A stretch of DNA of 64,000 bases from JAWKUK01 sp041398605 (GTDB lineage: Bacteria > Planctomycetota > UBA1135 > GCA-002686595). A program made the translations under genes and the position numbers. Shown in pieces: positions 37,025 to 44,971 of the stretch; within the stretch, counting starts at the first letter, position 1; each line of letters starts with the position of its first letter. The notes below the pieces were generated by a model that worked only from the letters and a program-made list of their open reading frames with translations, made no database searches and was not told where the DNA came from. Where the stretch lies: assembly GCA_041398605.1 (NCBI GenBank), contig JAWKUK010000005.1:124001-188000 (forward strand), in the 5' to 3' direction.

Positions 37025-37852
37025 ATGCACACCACCCCCAGCCTCCGACCCTCGCGCGCCGCGGCCGCCGCGCTCGCCCTCGGCGCCGCGCTCCTCTGCG
37101 TCGCTTGCAGCCACGGCGGCGAGGTCGAGGGCGGCGCCGCAGAGCTGGAGTTCCAGGGCGGCGCGCTCGACGGGTCGGAGGACGAAGCGCTCGCCGCCGC
37201 CGAGCGCGCGGCGACACCCCTGCGCGCCGTCGAGGCCTACCCCGTCGACTACGAGACGCCGATCGAGCAGCTCGTCGAAGAGATGGGCCTCAAGTACGAC
37301 GAGGCGAACGCGATGATCCAGCTGCCCGAGGAGGTCGTGCGCCAGCTGGCGGCGGCGCGCAAGGCGCAGCTCGACTTTGACCGCACGGACACCACGCCGC
37401 CGCAGCCGATGGCCGGCGGTCGCCTCGCGATTCGTTTCCGCCACCTCGCGCTCGACCACCTCGATGACGAGGAGTACGAGGCGCTGCTCGATGGGCTCGT
37501 CGGTCGCGCCGGCGACCACGCGGACGAGGACGCGCCTGAATTCCCGACCTCGATCCGCGCCCTCGATGGCAAGGACGTCGCGCTGCTCGGCTACATGATC
37601 CCGATCGAGTGGGACGACGCCGAGGTGCTGGAGTTCATGCTCGTGCGCGACCTCCTCGCGTGCTGCTTCGGCGGCGCGCCGCAGCCGGACGAGTGGGTCC
37701 AGGTCCGTATGGAGAAGGGCAAGGGCGCGCACTATTACCCGTTCCTGCCGGTGATCACCCACGGCCGCTTCGAGATCGACGGCATGACCGACGCCGCGGG
37801 GTATGCGGTCGGTTGTTATCGGATGACCGGCACCAAGGTCGAGCGCGAGTGA
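37025..37852 (+). CDS. DUF3299 lipoprotein (275 aa)
   Basis: The N-terminus is a lipoprotein signal with Cys at the end of ALLCVAC, so it is probably membrane-anchored on the outer side. A low-complexity acidic linker follows, and then the DUF3299 domain (GKDVALLGYMIPIEWD, LACCFGGAPQPDEWVQVRM, DAAGYAVGCYRM). The two adjacent cysteines in LACCFG are a family feature. It begins 2 bases after the ABC permease stop, so the two form an operon. In other bacteria DUF3299 genes also sit beside MacB-like permeases, some tied to zinc uptake as I recall, so a role as an accessory of the permease is plausible but unproven. Confidence 0.8.
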   Translation: MHTTPSLRPSRAAAAALALGAALLCVACSHGGEVEGGAAELEFQGGALDGSEDEALAAAERAATPLRAVEAYPVDYETPIEQLVEEMGLKYDEANAMIQLPEEVVRQLAAARKAQLDFDRTDTTPPQPMAGGRLAIRFRHLALDHLDDEEYEALLDGLVGRAGDHADEDAPEFPTSIRALDGKDVALLGYMIPIEWDDAEVLEFMLVRDLLACCFGGAPQPDEWVQVRMEKGKGAHYYPFLPVITHGRFEIDGMTDAAGYAVGCYRMTGTKVERE

Positions 37853-37861
37853 GCGCGAGGC

Positions 37862-39082
37862 TCACCTCGCGTGCGTCTTGACGTGCTCGCCGATGTACGT
37901 CATCGCGTCGCGCAGGGCGTCGTAGTCCGGGTGGGTCAGCCGGAACCACGTGTTGCACAGCCAACCGCGGTCGAGCCCCTTCGTCTGCGAGCCTTCAGGC
38001 GGCAGCTCGTGCTCGTAGATCTGCGCGCCGAACCGCTCGAACGTCGCGCGCACGCCGGAGTGACCGACGACGACCCCGTCCTTGTCAGGGCGGACCTGGA
38101 TCGAGCCGGCGCTGAGGCGGCGGCTCGGGCGCGCCTCGCTCGGCTGCCCCACGACCGCGAGCGCCCACTCGCGAAAGACGTCGAAGTCGTTCGCCGCGCG
38201 GTACATGTCCCAGATCTTCTCGCCAGCCGGGCGCGCGCCGATCTCGCCGAACCTCAGGCCCTTGGGCCCGAAGAACCACTCCATGTGCGTCGCGGTCGCG
38301 CGCAGCCCGAGCGCCGTGGACACACGCGCGCCGACCTCGCGCAGCTCGCGATAGCCGTCTTCGTCGATGCGGTTCGAGATCGCGATCTGGGGCGAGATCC
38401 AGCGCGTGCGGTTCGCTTCGAGGCACCCGGGATAGTAGTGGCCGACGAAGTCGTGCCGCACGCCGTCGGGGCCGACGATCGTGTCGTAGAAGCCCTCGTG
38501 GCCTTCGATGAACTCCTCGACGGCGAGGCGCTTCACGCCATCGAGCTTCAGCGAGGGCAAGAGCGCCTCCAATGCCGCTGCGTCCGCGACACGGTACGTG
38601 TCGAGCGCGTTGAAGCCGTCGACCGGCTTCACGATCAGCGGGTAGCCCTCTTGCGCCGCGAACGCGCGCACCTCCGCCGCGGTCGTGAAGCCGGTCGACG
38701 CTGCGCACGGCACGCCGCGCTCGCGTAGGAACTCCTTCATCGCGACCTTGTCGCGGCAGAGCCGCGCGGTCGCGGTGGAGAGCCCAGGGACGCCGAGCGC
38801 TTCGCGCAAGCGCGCCGCCGGCTCGATCAGGGGCTCGTCGATCGTCTCGATGTGCGTGAAAGGTCGGCCCTTGGCCAGCTCCTGCGCGCGCGCGAGCAGC
38901 TCGCTCGAGTCGAGCACGTTGCCGCTGGTGCGATAGCCATCCAGGTGCCGCCGGGCCCCCTCGGAGAGCCGATCTGCCGGCGTCGGTCCGACGCCAGAGA
39001 CGCGCGCCCCGACGGACTTCAACCCGCCCAGGAAGGCATGGTTGTAGCTGTGGGTGTCGGGCGCGAGGAAGAGGACGTGCAT
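37862..39082 (-). CDS. ATP-grasp family ligase-like protein (406 aa)
   Basis: The N-terminal Rossmann-like part (MHVLFLAPDTHSYNHAFLGGL) leads into an ATP-grasp fold. Visible elements are the phosphate-lysine strand YPLIVKPVDGF (about 202-212), the ELVEEFIEG-like AVEEFIEGHEGF, and the metal-binding end LRFGEIGARPAGEKIWDMY. This resembles carbamoyl-phosphate-synthase-like ligases (DabC/LysX style) that join a carboxylate to an amine. The substrate cannot be predicted and no pathway genes are adjacent. The ATG at 39082 begins the Rossmann strand. It converges on the DUF3299 gene with 9 bases between the stops, and lies 76 bases downstream of the protease gene on the same strand. Confidence 0.8.
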   Translation of the reverse strand: MHVLFLAPDTHSYNHAFLGGLKSVGARVSGVGPTPADRLSEGARRHLDGYRTSGNVLDSSELLARAQELAKGRPFTHIETIDEPLIEPAARLREALGVPGLSTATARLCRDKVAMKEFLRERGVPCAASTGFTTAAEVRAFAAQEGYPLIVKPVDGFNALDTYRVADAAALEALLPSLKLDGVKRLAVEEFIEGHEGFYDTIVGPDGVRHDFVGHYYPGCLEANRTRWISPQIAISNRIDEDGYRELREVGARVSTALGLRATATHMEWFFGPKGLRFGEIGARPAGEKIWDMYRAANDFDVFREWALAVVGQPSEARPSRRLSAGSIQVRPDKDGVVVGHSGVRATFERFGAQIYEHELPPEGSQTKGLDRGWLCNTWFRLTHPDYDALRDAMTYIGEHVKTHAR

Positions 39083-39158
39083 GGGATGTGTGCTGGGGCC
39101 AGCGTTCGCAGATGATGACCTCTGCGTCGTTTGGAGTCGAGTGACCTCGTCGCGCGTG

Positions 39159-40562
39159 TCACGCGAGGTCGTCCGAGCGGTCGGTCGGCACCCGATAGCG
39201 CTGCTGGATCCGCGCGCCGGCCTTGCGCGCGCTCGCGGCATCGAACAACAGCGTGCCCGCGATGTCCGTGCGGATCTTCACTGGTCCCTTCGCCGCGTCG
39301 AGGTGCGCCATAAACTCGGCGAGGCTCCGCGGCTTCTCGCCGTCGACCTCCAGCACGATGTCGTACTGGAAATTGTCGTAGCCGACGTTCACCTCGTCCG
39401 CGAGGACCTGCGCGAGGACGATGACCTCTTGGCGCTCCTCGGTGCGGTCGCCTGTGTAGTAGTAGTGCAGGAGGTTGTCCGGCGCCTTTTCCCACCACTT
39501 CTCGCCCCAAACGCGCAGGAACTCCGCGGTGAGCCGCGTGAACACGACGCCGCCGAACAAGAACCACGAGGGCTGCACGTCGTACTCGTAGCGCGGCACG
39601 AGCCACGCCATGGGCGCCATCTTCATCTTCGTCGTGAAGCGCCGCCCGGCGCGCAGCACGCGCGCATTGATCTCATCGCCGACGAAGTGCTCGCCGACGA
39701 CCACGTCGAACTGGCAGCGGAACCGGCCGCGATAACGCACCGTGCCGTTGGGCGCGATCTTCATGCCGTCGATCTCGAGGAGCACGTCGCCTTTCTCGAG
39801 CTTGCCCCAGGCGGTCGTGCCGAACTGGACGGTCTGGATCAGCACGCCACCTTCGCCCTCCTTGAGGCCCAGGTACCCTCGCAGCGCCGGATTCTCGAGC
39901 TGCTGGACGCCGATGCCGAGGCCGGGGACCGCGCTTGACCGCTTGAGCCGCACGCTGTCCAGGAACGTCTTGATGACCGGCGCGGGCACCATCTCTCCGA
40001 TGTTGTCCGCGTCCGGGAGGGACTGGAACGCGACGCCGACGACCTTGCCCTTGTGGAAGACCGGGCCGCCGCTGTTCCCGTCGTTGATCGCGGCATCGAC
40101 GGTGACGGCCAGGAGCTGGCGCTTCGAGTGCTCGTAGCGCTGCACTTCGATGCGCGACACGACGCCCTCGGTGATCGACACCTCTTCGCCGCCGACGGGG
40201 TAGCCGACGACCGAGACTTCGTCGCGCAGGCGCGGCAGCTCGCCGAGCTCGGCCGCGCGGATGCCGCGCGTGATCGCAGGATCCACCGAGAGCAGCGCGA
40301 GGTCGCTGTCGTGGGAGATCGCAGCGATGTGCGCTACGACCTTGTCCGGCGAGCTGCCCTTTTGCACCTGGAGGAACGTGCCGTTGGCGACGACGTGGGC
40401 GCCTGTGAGGATGCGCCCGCGCCCGATGACGACCCCAGAGCCAGTGCTCGCGCGCGGGGCCAGCGTCTGCCACGGGTTCTCGTAGTCGGGGTCCTGGTAG
40501 GTGCAGTAGACGCGGACGACTTGGGGGTAGGAGAGCCGGTTCAAGGGCAGAAGTGTAGGCAC
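39159..40562 (-). CDS. HtrA/Deg-type serine protease with PDZ domain, no signal peptide (467 aa)
   Basis: A trypsin-like protease with the full triad: H56 in TGAHVV, D87 in HDSDLALL and S164 in GNSGGP. A PDZ domain covers about 215-300 (GVQQLENPALRGYLGL). The C-terminal 165 residues form a second module with another PDZ-like pattern (FQYDIVLEVDGEKP). The layout resembles plant Deg2/Deg9-like proteases more than periplasmic DegP, and the start MPTLLPLNRL is not a signal peptide. Location is therefore unclear, possibly cytosolic. The role is inferred to be quality control. Confidence 0.85.
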   Translation of the reverse strand: MPTLLPLNRLSYPQVVRVYCTYQDPDYENPWQTLAPRASTGSGVVIGRGRILTGAHVVANGTFLQVQKGSSPDKVVAHIAAISHDSDLALLSVDPAITRGIRAAELGELPRLRDEVSVVGYPVGGEEVSITEGVVSRIEVQRYEHSKRQLLAVTVDAAINDGNSGGPVFHKGKVVGVAFQSLPDADNIGEMVPAPVIKTFLDSVRLKRSSAVPGLGIGVQQLENPALRGYLGLKEGEGGVLIQTVQFGTTAWGKLEKGDVLLEIDGMKIAPNGTVRYRGRFRCQFDVVVGEHFVGDEINARVLRAGRRFTTKMKMAPMAWLVPRYEYDVQPSWFLFGGVVFTRLTAEFLRVWGEKWWEKAPDNLLHYYYTGDRTEERQEVIVLAQVLADEVNVGYDNFQYDIVLEVDGEKPRSLAEFMAHLDAAKGPVKIRTDIAGTLLFDAASARKAGARIQQRYRVPTDRSDDLA

Positions 40563-40671
40563 GCGGCCCCCTCCGGCAAGGGGTCCTGCGTGGCCAGGGG
40601 CGTGTTCACGAACGAGGCTCGCCCGGGGCCGATCTGCCAGGTGGGGAGGTGAACCCTCGGTGGCGTCGTGC

Positions 40672-40677
40672 TAAAAT
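40672..40677 (+). promoter_or_regulatory. TAAAAT -10 box upstream of the Rrf2 gene
   Basis: A TAAAAT hexamer stands out in a GC-rich region, about 51 bases before the ATG. At the expected -35 distance only a weak partial match (GTGAAC) is visible. A likely housekeeping promoter. Confidence 0.45.
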
Positions 40678-40728
40678 CCGTGGCCGATGCCCTGATTTCC
40701 CTGTCCTTGCTCCGCGCCCAGCAACTCC

Positions 40729-41223
40729 ATGGCCCTCAGTCAGACCGCAGAGTACGCGCTGCGCGCCGTCGTTTGGCTCGCCCAAAACCCGAGGCAGCCA
40801 CAGACGACCCAACAGCTCTCTGAGGCGACCCAGGTCCCGATGAGCTACCTCCCGAAGGTGTTCCAACCGCTCGTGCGGAACGGGATCATCAGCGGCCAGC
40901 GCGGGCTCGGCGGGGGTTATGCGCTCGTCAAAGACCCGCGCGACCTGACGATGCTCGAGGTCGTGAACTGCGTCGACCCGATCGTTCGGATCGAGTCGTG
41001 TCCGCTCGACATCAAGAGCCACGGCGTGCGTCTGTGCCCGCTGCATAGCACGCTGAATCAAGCGATCATCGCCGAAGAGAAGCGCCTGTCCCAGACGCGC
41101 ATCGGTGACTTGATCGGCCGGCCGGGCCAGCTCAGGCCGCTGTGCGAGGTGGCCGATCGCATGCGCGAAGAGCGCACACGCGGCGACGAACAAGACGACG
41201 CCGCGGCAGGCACCGATCGCTAG
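40729..41223 (+). CDS. Rrf2-family transcriptional regulator (164 aa)
   Basis: A winged-helix regulator. The N-terminal helix MALSQTAEYALRAVVWLA, the recognition region and the wing RGLGGGYAL are typical of Rrf2 proteins (IscR, NsrR, CymR). Three cysteines at about residues 84, 94 and 106 (NCVD, SCPL, LCPLH) could hold an iron-sulfur cluster, although the spacing is wider than in NsrR. It probably senses redox, NO or iron-sulfur status. No target operon is adjacent. A TAAAAT -10 box lies at 40672-40677, about 51 bases before the start. The charged C-terminal tail is not conserved in the family. Confidence 0.88.
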   Translation: MALSQTAEYALRAVVWLAQNPRQPQTTQQLSEATQVPMSYLPKVFQPLVRNGIISGQRGLGGGYALVKDPRDLTMLEVVNCVDPIVRIESCPLDIKSHGVRLCPLHSTLNQAIIAEEKRLSQTRIGDLIGRPGQLRPLCEVADRMREERTRGDEQDDAAAGTDR

Positions 41224-41242
41224 CCGCACTCGGACTCAGCGC

Positions 41243-41295
41243 CCTTGGCTGGGTACCCCTTGCTGGGTACCCATTCTTGGGCACTCTTGCTTGGG
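41243..41295. repeat. Degenerate 14-15-bp tandem repeat between convergent genes
   Basis: Three to four decayed copies of a CTTGCTGGGTACCC unit, two of them with an intact GGTACC palindrome, lie between the ends of the Rrf2 gene and fliN. This may be an eroded repeat or part of a bidirectional terminator region. Confidence 0.5.
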
Positions 41296-41330
41296 CCCGC
41301 TCCGCTGGGCGCCGCGGGCCTGGCTGCTCG

Positions 41331-41678
41331 TCAGTCCTTGGTGATCGAGGTGATGCGCACGCCGTAGGCGCTGTCGATCGTCACGACCTCGCCGCGGGCG
41401 ACCACCTTGCCGTTGATGAGGATGTCCGCTGGCTCGTGCGCCTCTCGGTCGAGCGGGATGAGGCTCCCGGGGCCGAGGCGCACCAGCTCGCCGAGCGTGA
41501 GCCGCGAGCGACCGATCTGAACGGTCACGCGCACAGGGACGTCGAGCAGCGCGTCCATGCCGATCGGCGTCCCGGTCGCCTTGCCCGCGGAGAGCTCGTC
41601 GAGCACGGCGGACTGGACGGACACGGCTTCGGTGGCGTCGTCGATCGCTCGCTCTAGATTGTCGTTCGGATTGGCCAT
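41331..41678 (-). CDS. fliN: Flagellar motor switch protein FliN (115 aa)
   Basis: A C-ring subunit that works with FliM and FliG in torque generation and direction switching. A short acidic N-terminal part precedes the SpoA domain (GMDALLDVPVRVTVQIGRSRL, LGPGSLIPLDREAHEPADILINGKVVARGEVV). Length and sequence are typical. It is the last gene of the flagellar operon, 44 bases after fliM. CheY-linked FliY features are absent. Confidence 0.95.
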   Translation of the reverse strand: MANPNDNLERAIDDATEAVSVQSAVLDELSAGKATGTPIGMDALLDVPVRVTVQIGRSRLTLGELVRLGPGSLIPLDREAHEPADILINGKVVARGEVVTIDSAYGVRITSITKD

Positions 41679-41722
41679 GGTGTGGGGGAGTGCTGCTGCC
41701 TCGCGGCGTGCGCGCTGCGGAC

Positions 41723-42703
41723 CTAGTCTTCCTGGATGATCTCCTCGTCCTGTTCGGACGAGAGCTGTTCAATGACGACCGCCATGCGCCCCTGTGAGGC
41801 GCCGAAGCGCCCGAGCGCGCGCACCTGCTCCTCGACGCGGACGACGACGGACTGACCGACATGCGAGTTGAGGGGGATGACGTCCCCGACCTCGAGCTCC
41901 AAGAGCTCGCGCAGCGGCACCATCGTGGCCCCCAGCTCGACCGAGAGCCGCACGCCGACGCCGGCGAGGTGGGGCGGCGCCGCCGCGGAGCGAGCCGCCT
42001 CGTCCTCGTCGTCCTCTGCGACGACCCCCGGCAGGTAGAGGCGCATCTCGCTCGACCCGCCCGGGCCTTCAAACACGAGGTGGACCAGCAAGCGACGACT
42101 GTCCGCGTCTGGCCCGAGGTCCTCGAGCGTCGTCAGCTCCTCGGGCTCCTGCCAGATCTCGCCGCCCTTGACCTCCAGGTGGAGCGCCTCACCGAGCTGC
42201 CCGATGATGGTGTCTAGGAGGCTCGCGACGACGCGGCCCTCGGTGCGCGAGAGCGCGCGGAGCGGCGCCTCCTCGGCCGGCTTCTTCGCCTTCTTGGTGT
42301 CCCCATCTTCGTCGTCCTCGGCGACGACGGGGGCTGGCCCCGACAGCATGATCTCGCAGGCGCGAGCCGCCGCTGCCGAGTCCCAGACCAGCCAGCCCAG
42401 CCGGCCGGCGCAAGGGAACCCGATGACGACAAAGGGCTTCACAAAGCCGTCGAAGAGGCCGTGGGCCGTGACCTCTGCGACCTCGCCCAGCTGCAGCTTG
42501 TGGTGGTTGCGCAGCGGGCCCGCGAGCATGTTGGCGATCGCGCCGAGGCGCGCGGAGAGCGTCTTCGACAAGTGCCGGAGGCGCTCCTTCGAGAGCGTGC
42601 GCGGGTGAGCGAAGTCACGCAGCGCGACGTCAACCGAACGAGCGGGACGCCCCGCGCTCCCGCGCAGGGCGTCGACCTCGCTCTGGTTGACGCTCGTAGT
42701 CAC
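41723..42703 (-). CDS. fliM: Flagellar motor switch protein FliM (326 aa)
   Basis: A C-ring protein that links FliG to FliN and binds CheY-P. The N-terminal VNQSEVDALRG is a variant of the LSQxEIDALL CheY-binding peptide. The CheC-like middle domain and the C-terminal SpoA domain (LEVGDVIPLNSHVGQSVVVRV) are present. An acidic, Lys/Glu-rich insertion in the middle domain (DDEDGDTKKAKKP) is unusual. It lies 10 bases downstream of fliL. Confidence 0.93.
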   Translation of the reverse strand: MTTSVNQSEVDALRGSAGRPARSVDVALRDFAHPRTLSKERLRHLSKTLSARLGAIANMLAGPLRNHHKLQLGEVAEVTAHGLFDGFVKPFVVIGFPCAGRLGWLVWDSAAAARACEIMLSGPAPVVAEDDEDGDTKKAKKPAEEAPLRALSRTEGRVVASLLDTIIGQLGEALHLEVKGGEIWQEPEELTTLEDLGPDADSRRLLVHLVFEGPGGSSEMRLYLPGVVAEDDEDEAARSAAAPPHLAGVGVRLSVELGATMVPLRELLELEVGDVIPLNSHVGQSVVVRVEEQVRALGRFGASQGRMAVVIEQLSSEQDEEIIQED

Positions 42704-42713
42704 GACGGCGGGC

Positions 42714-43496
42714 CTACTGGGCGAGCTTGCGCCCGAGGTGAATCTGACGAATGCGGCCGTGGACGCCGACGTTGACCTCGCCCTTGAAGCTGGGCTTCAG
42801 CTTCGTCACGTCGAGATAGACCGTGCGGCCATCGCTGCCGCGGACCTCGAGGTCCGACTCTTGGCCCGTAAACGTGACCACCTCGCCGCCGCCGAGCTGC
42901 GCCGTCTTTGCCTTCGCGTCGATCTTCAGCTTGTATTCACGGAACGCGCCCCTGAACGTCCCTTTGCGCTCCTGCGAGTCACCGGGGCGCAGGCCGCTCT
43001 TCTCGTCCGTCGCCAGCGGGAGCTTCGTATCGCCGATGTGGACCGGGAACATGATCGGCTCGAAGACGTGCTCGAGCTCTGCGGCGAGCGCCATCTCCTC
43101 GCCGCTGCCATCTTTCATGATGTCTTGCAGCTCGAAGCGCGCGACGACGTTGGTCATGGCTTCGTCCAGGGCGGGCGTGAAGTCCGGGTCGGCCTTGCGC
43201 GAGTCCGAGTACAGCTCGTCGTACGCAAAGTAGTTGCACGAGGGCGACAGCTTGATGTAGCGCGAGAAGTTGTCGTCCTTCGTGTTCCCGACCCACTCTT
43301 TGTCGAAGAACGAGAACGACCACGGTCCGCCGAAGGTCTCCGGGCCTTTGTCCTTCTTCGGCATCGCCATCATCGCGACGCCGCCGCCGCCTGCGATCAG
43401 AAGCACGATGCCGACGAGCAGCTTCATCGGTCCCTTGTTCCCCTTGGCGGGCTCGGCGCCCTTGTCCGGGGCTTCTTTTTTCTCTGTGTCAGCCAT
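42714..43496 (-). CDS. fliL: FliL-like flagellar stator-associated membrane protein (260 aa)
   Basis: A Lys/Glu-rich tail of 24 residues leads into one membrane helix (about 25-46) and a periplasmic domain. Place in the operon between motB and fliM, and the topology, fit FliL, which surrounds the stator. The domain is longer than usual (260 residues against about 150-180), and its sequence is divergent, so the assignment relies partly on position. The C-terminal end has a repeated beta pattern. It begins 6 bases after the upstream motB-like gene. Confidence 0.7.
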   Translation of the reverse strand: MADTEKKEAPDKGAEPAKGNKGPMKLLVGIVLLIAGGGGVAMMAMPKKDKGPETFGGPWSFSFFDKEWVGNTKDDNFSRYIKLSPSCNYFAYDELYSDSRKADPDFTPALDEAMTNVVARFELQDIMKDGSGEEMALAAELEHVFEPIMFPVHIGDTKLPLATDEKSGLRPGDSQERKGTFRGAFREYKLKIDAKAKTAQLGGGEVVTFTGQESDLEVRGSDGRTVYLDVTKLKPSFKGEVNVGVHGRIRQIHLGRKLAQ

Positions 43497-43502
43497 TGTC
43501 GT

Positions 43503-44192
43503 TCAGCGGGGAGGGGTCACGAGTCGCGCGTCGACGCTCTGAGCAGCGGCGCCTGTCTGGGGGATCTCCCCGAACCAGGCGCGCGCCTCGACCCGCTTGG
43601 GATCGAAGTCATGGCGCTCAATCAGGTAGTTTCGGACGGTCTCGGCCCGAACCTGAGCCAACCAGGTGTTGTCCCCGAAGAACGCCGGCCCAGCGTCGTT
43701 CGCGTGCCCCTCCAGGACCAGCGTCTGCCCCTTGGAGGGGCGCAGCGAGTCCACCAGCTCGTCCAGGAAGCGCCGCGAGTTCGCGTCGAGGGTCCCGTAG
43801 CCACGTTCGAAGACAGCCACCCGGGGCTGGCGCACCTCGTCGCGGGCCTGGAGCGCCTCGACATGCTCCGCGCGCAGGAGCTCGTCCAACGCGGCCTCTT
43901 GGTGGGGCGCCTGGCGTTCGGGGTCGTCCTCCGGCGGGAGGTTGAACTTGCGCCGCATCTCGCGGTGGATCTCGGCCTTCTCTGCGCCCGAGAGGACTCC
44001 GTCGAGGCCGTGGGACTTCAGCGCGACAACAAATGAGCCGAGGCCCTTGGCCATCATCCCGTACTGGCGGTCCTTGGACAGCGCCACGAGCAGGATGAAG
44101 AAGCACAGGATCAGCGTCATCATGTCGCCGAACGACACGAGGTAGGCGGGGGCGCCCTTCTTCTTGACGCGGACTGTGATGACCTTCGTCAT
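43503..44192 (-). CDS. motB: MotB-like protein 1, degenerate OmpA-type domain (229 aa)
   Basis: The stator B subunit forms the proton or sodium channel with MotA and anchors to peptidoglycan. The single membrane helix holds the ion-binding aspartate D23 (SFGDMMTLILCFFILL). The C-terminal OmpA-like domain has EGHAND in place of EGHTDD and ends AQSVDAR where NRRV is expected, so peptidoglycan binding may be weak or absent. Its start overlaps the stop of the second motB-like gene by 4 bases (ATGA), so the two are co-translated. Confidence 0.82.
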   Translation of the reverse strand: MTKVITVRVKKKGAPAYLVSFGDMMTLILCFFILLVALSKDRQYGMMAKGLGSFVVALKSHGLDGVLSGAEKAEIHREMRRKFNLPPEDDPERQAPHQEAALDELLRAEHVEALQARDEVRQPRVAVFERGYGTLDANSRRFLDELVDSLRPSKGQTLVLEGHANDAGPAFFGDNTWLAQVRAETVRNYLIERHDFDPKRVEARAWFGEIPQTGAAAQSVDARLVTPPR

Positions 44193-44962
44193 TTGCGCAG
44201 CAGCTTCTCGTGGTAGCTCGCGCGCTCTTTGCCCATCGCGACGAGGCGCACCGTGACGCGGCGGTTCATCTTGCGGGCCACGGCGCTGTCCTTCTCCATC
44301 GCGCGCGGGAGGCTCGAGCCGACGGCGGAGATCTGCACCATCGCCGGGTCGAGGCCGCCGCGGCCCGTCACGACCTCAGCCGCGGCCCGCGCGCGCGCGA
44401 TCGCCATGGCGGACTCCGTCGGGTAGCGGTTCGAGGGCCGGAACGCATCGTCGGTGTGCCCCTCGATCAACACGACCAAGGGGTAGTGCTGGACGGTCTT
44501 GCCCAGCTCCGCCAGCGCCCGCTCGAGAAATGGCTCGATCTTCGCGCTGCCGGGCGCGAACGAGCCCTTGGCGTCGAACTCGATCCGGATCCCGTCCCCG
44601 ACCGTCCGCAGGTCGATCGGCATATGGTCCTCGGTCATCTTCTGGCCCATCGCGTCGAGGCTCTCGGAGAGCTGGTCCACAGGCCGGTTGTGGCGCGTGC
44701 GCGAGCCGCGCGCGAGGTCCATCGCGAGCATCAGGTCATCCGTGGGGGCCTCCATGTGGCTGCCCTTCGTGTCCTGCATGCCCTTGGTCCCGATCAGGTT
44801 CTTCGGGATCGTGAACGAGTCGTACTCGCGGATGCTGCTGAACGTAAACAGCAGGATGAAGAACGTGACGAGCAGGGAGACCATGTCGACGAACGTCGTA
44901 ATCCAAGGCGGCGCGCCCTCGATCCCGTCCTCGACCTCCTTGACGATGACCTTCTCAGGCAT
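44189..44962 (-). CDS. motB: MotB-like protein 2, canonical OmpA-type domain (257 aa)
   Basis: A second stator B subunit. The membrane helix has D26 in PPWITTFVDMVSLL, and the OmpA-like domain keeps EGHTDD, the Tyr-Pro-Thr/Ala-Arg helix and MNRRVTVR, so it should bind peptidoglycan. Between helix and domain is a long linker with the plug region. It starts 9 bases after motA. Together with MotB-like 1 it could form a mixed stator with MotA. Confidence 0.9.
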   Translation of the reverse strand: MPEKVIVKEVEDGIEGAPPWITTFVDMVSLLVTFFILLFTFSSIREYDSFTIPKNLIGTKGMQDTKGSHMEAPTDDLMLAMDLARGSRTRHNRPVDQLSESLDAMGQKMTEDHMPIDLRTVGDGIRIEFDAKGSFAPGSAKIEPFLERALAELGKTVQHYPLVVLIEGHTDDAFRPSNRYPTESAMAIARARAAAEVVTGRGGLDPAMVQISAVGSSLPRAMEKDSAVARKMNRRVTVRLVAMGKERASYHEKLLRK

Positions 44963-44971
44963 GGCTGGACC

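Noticed and set aside
39143..39170. Short dyad GACCTCG / CGAGGTC overlapping the HtrA stop codon
   Set aside because: The stem is 7 bases, overlaps coding sequence, and competes with an alternative pairing, so I do not call it a terminator.
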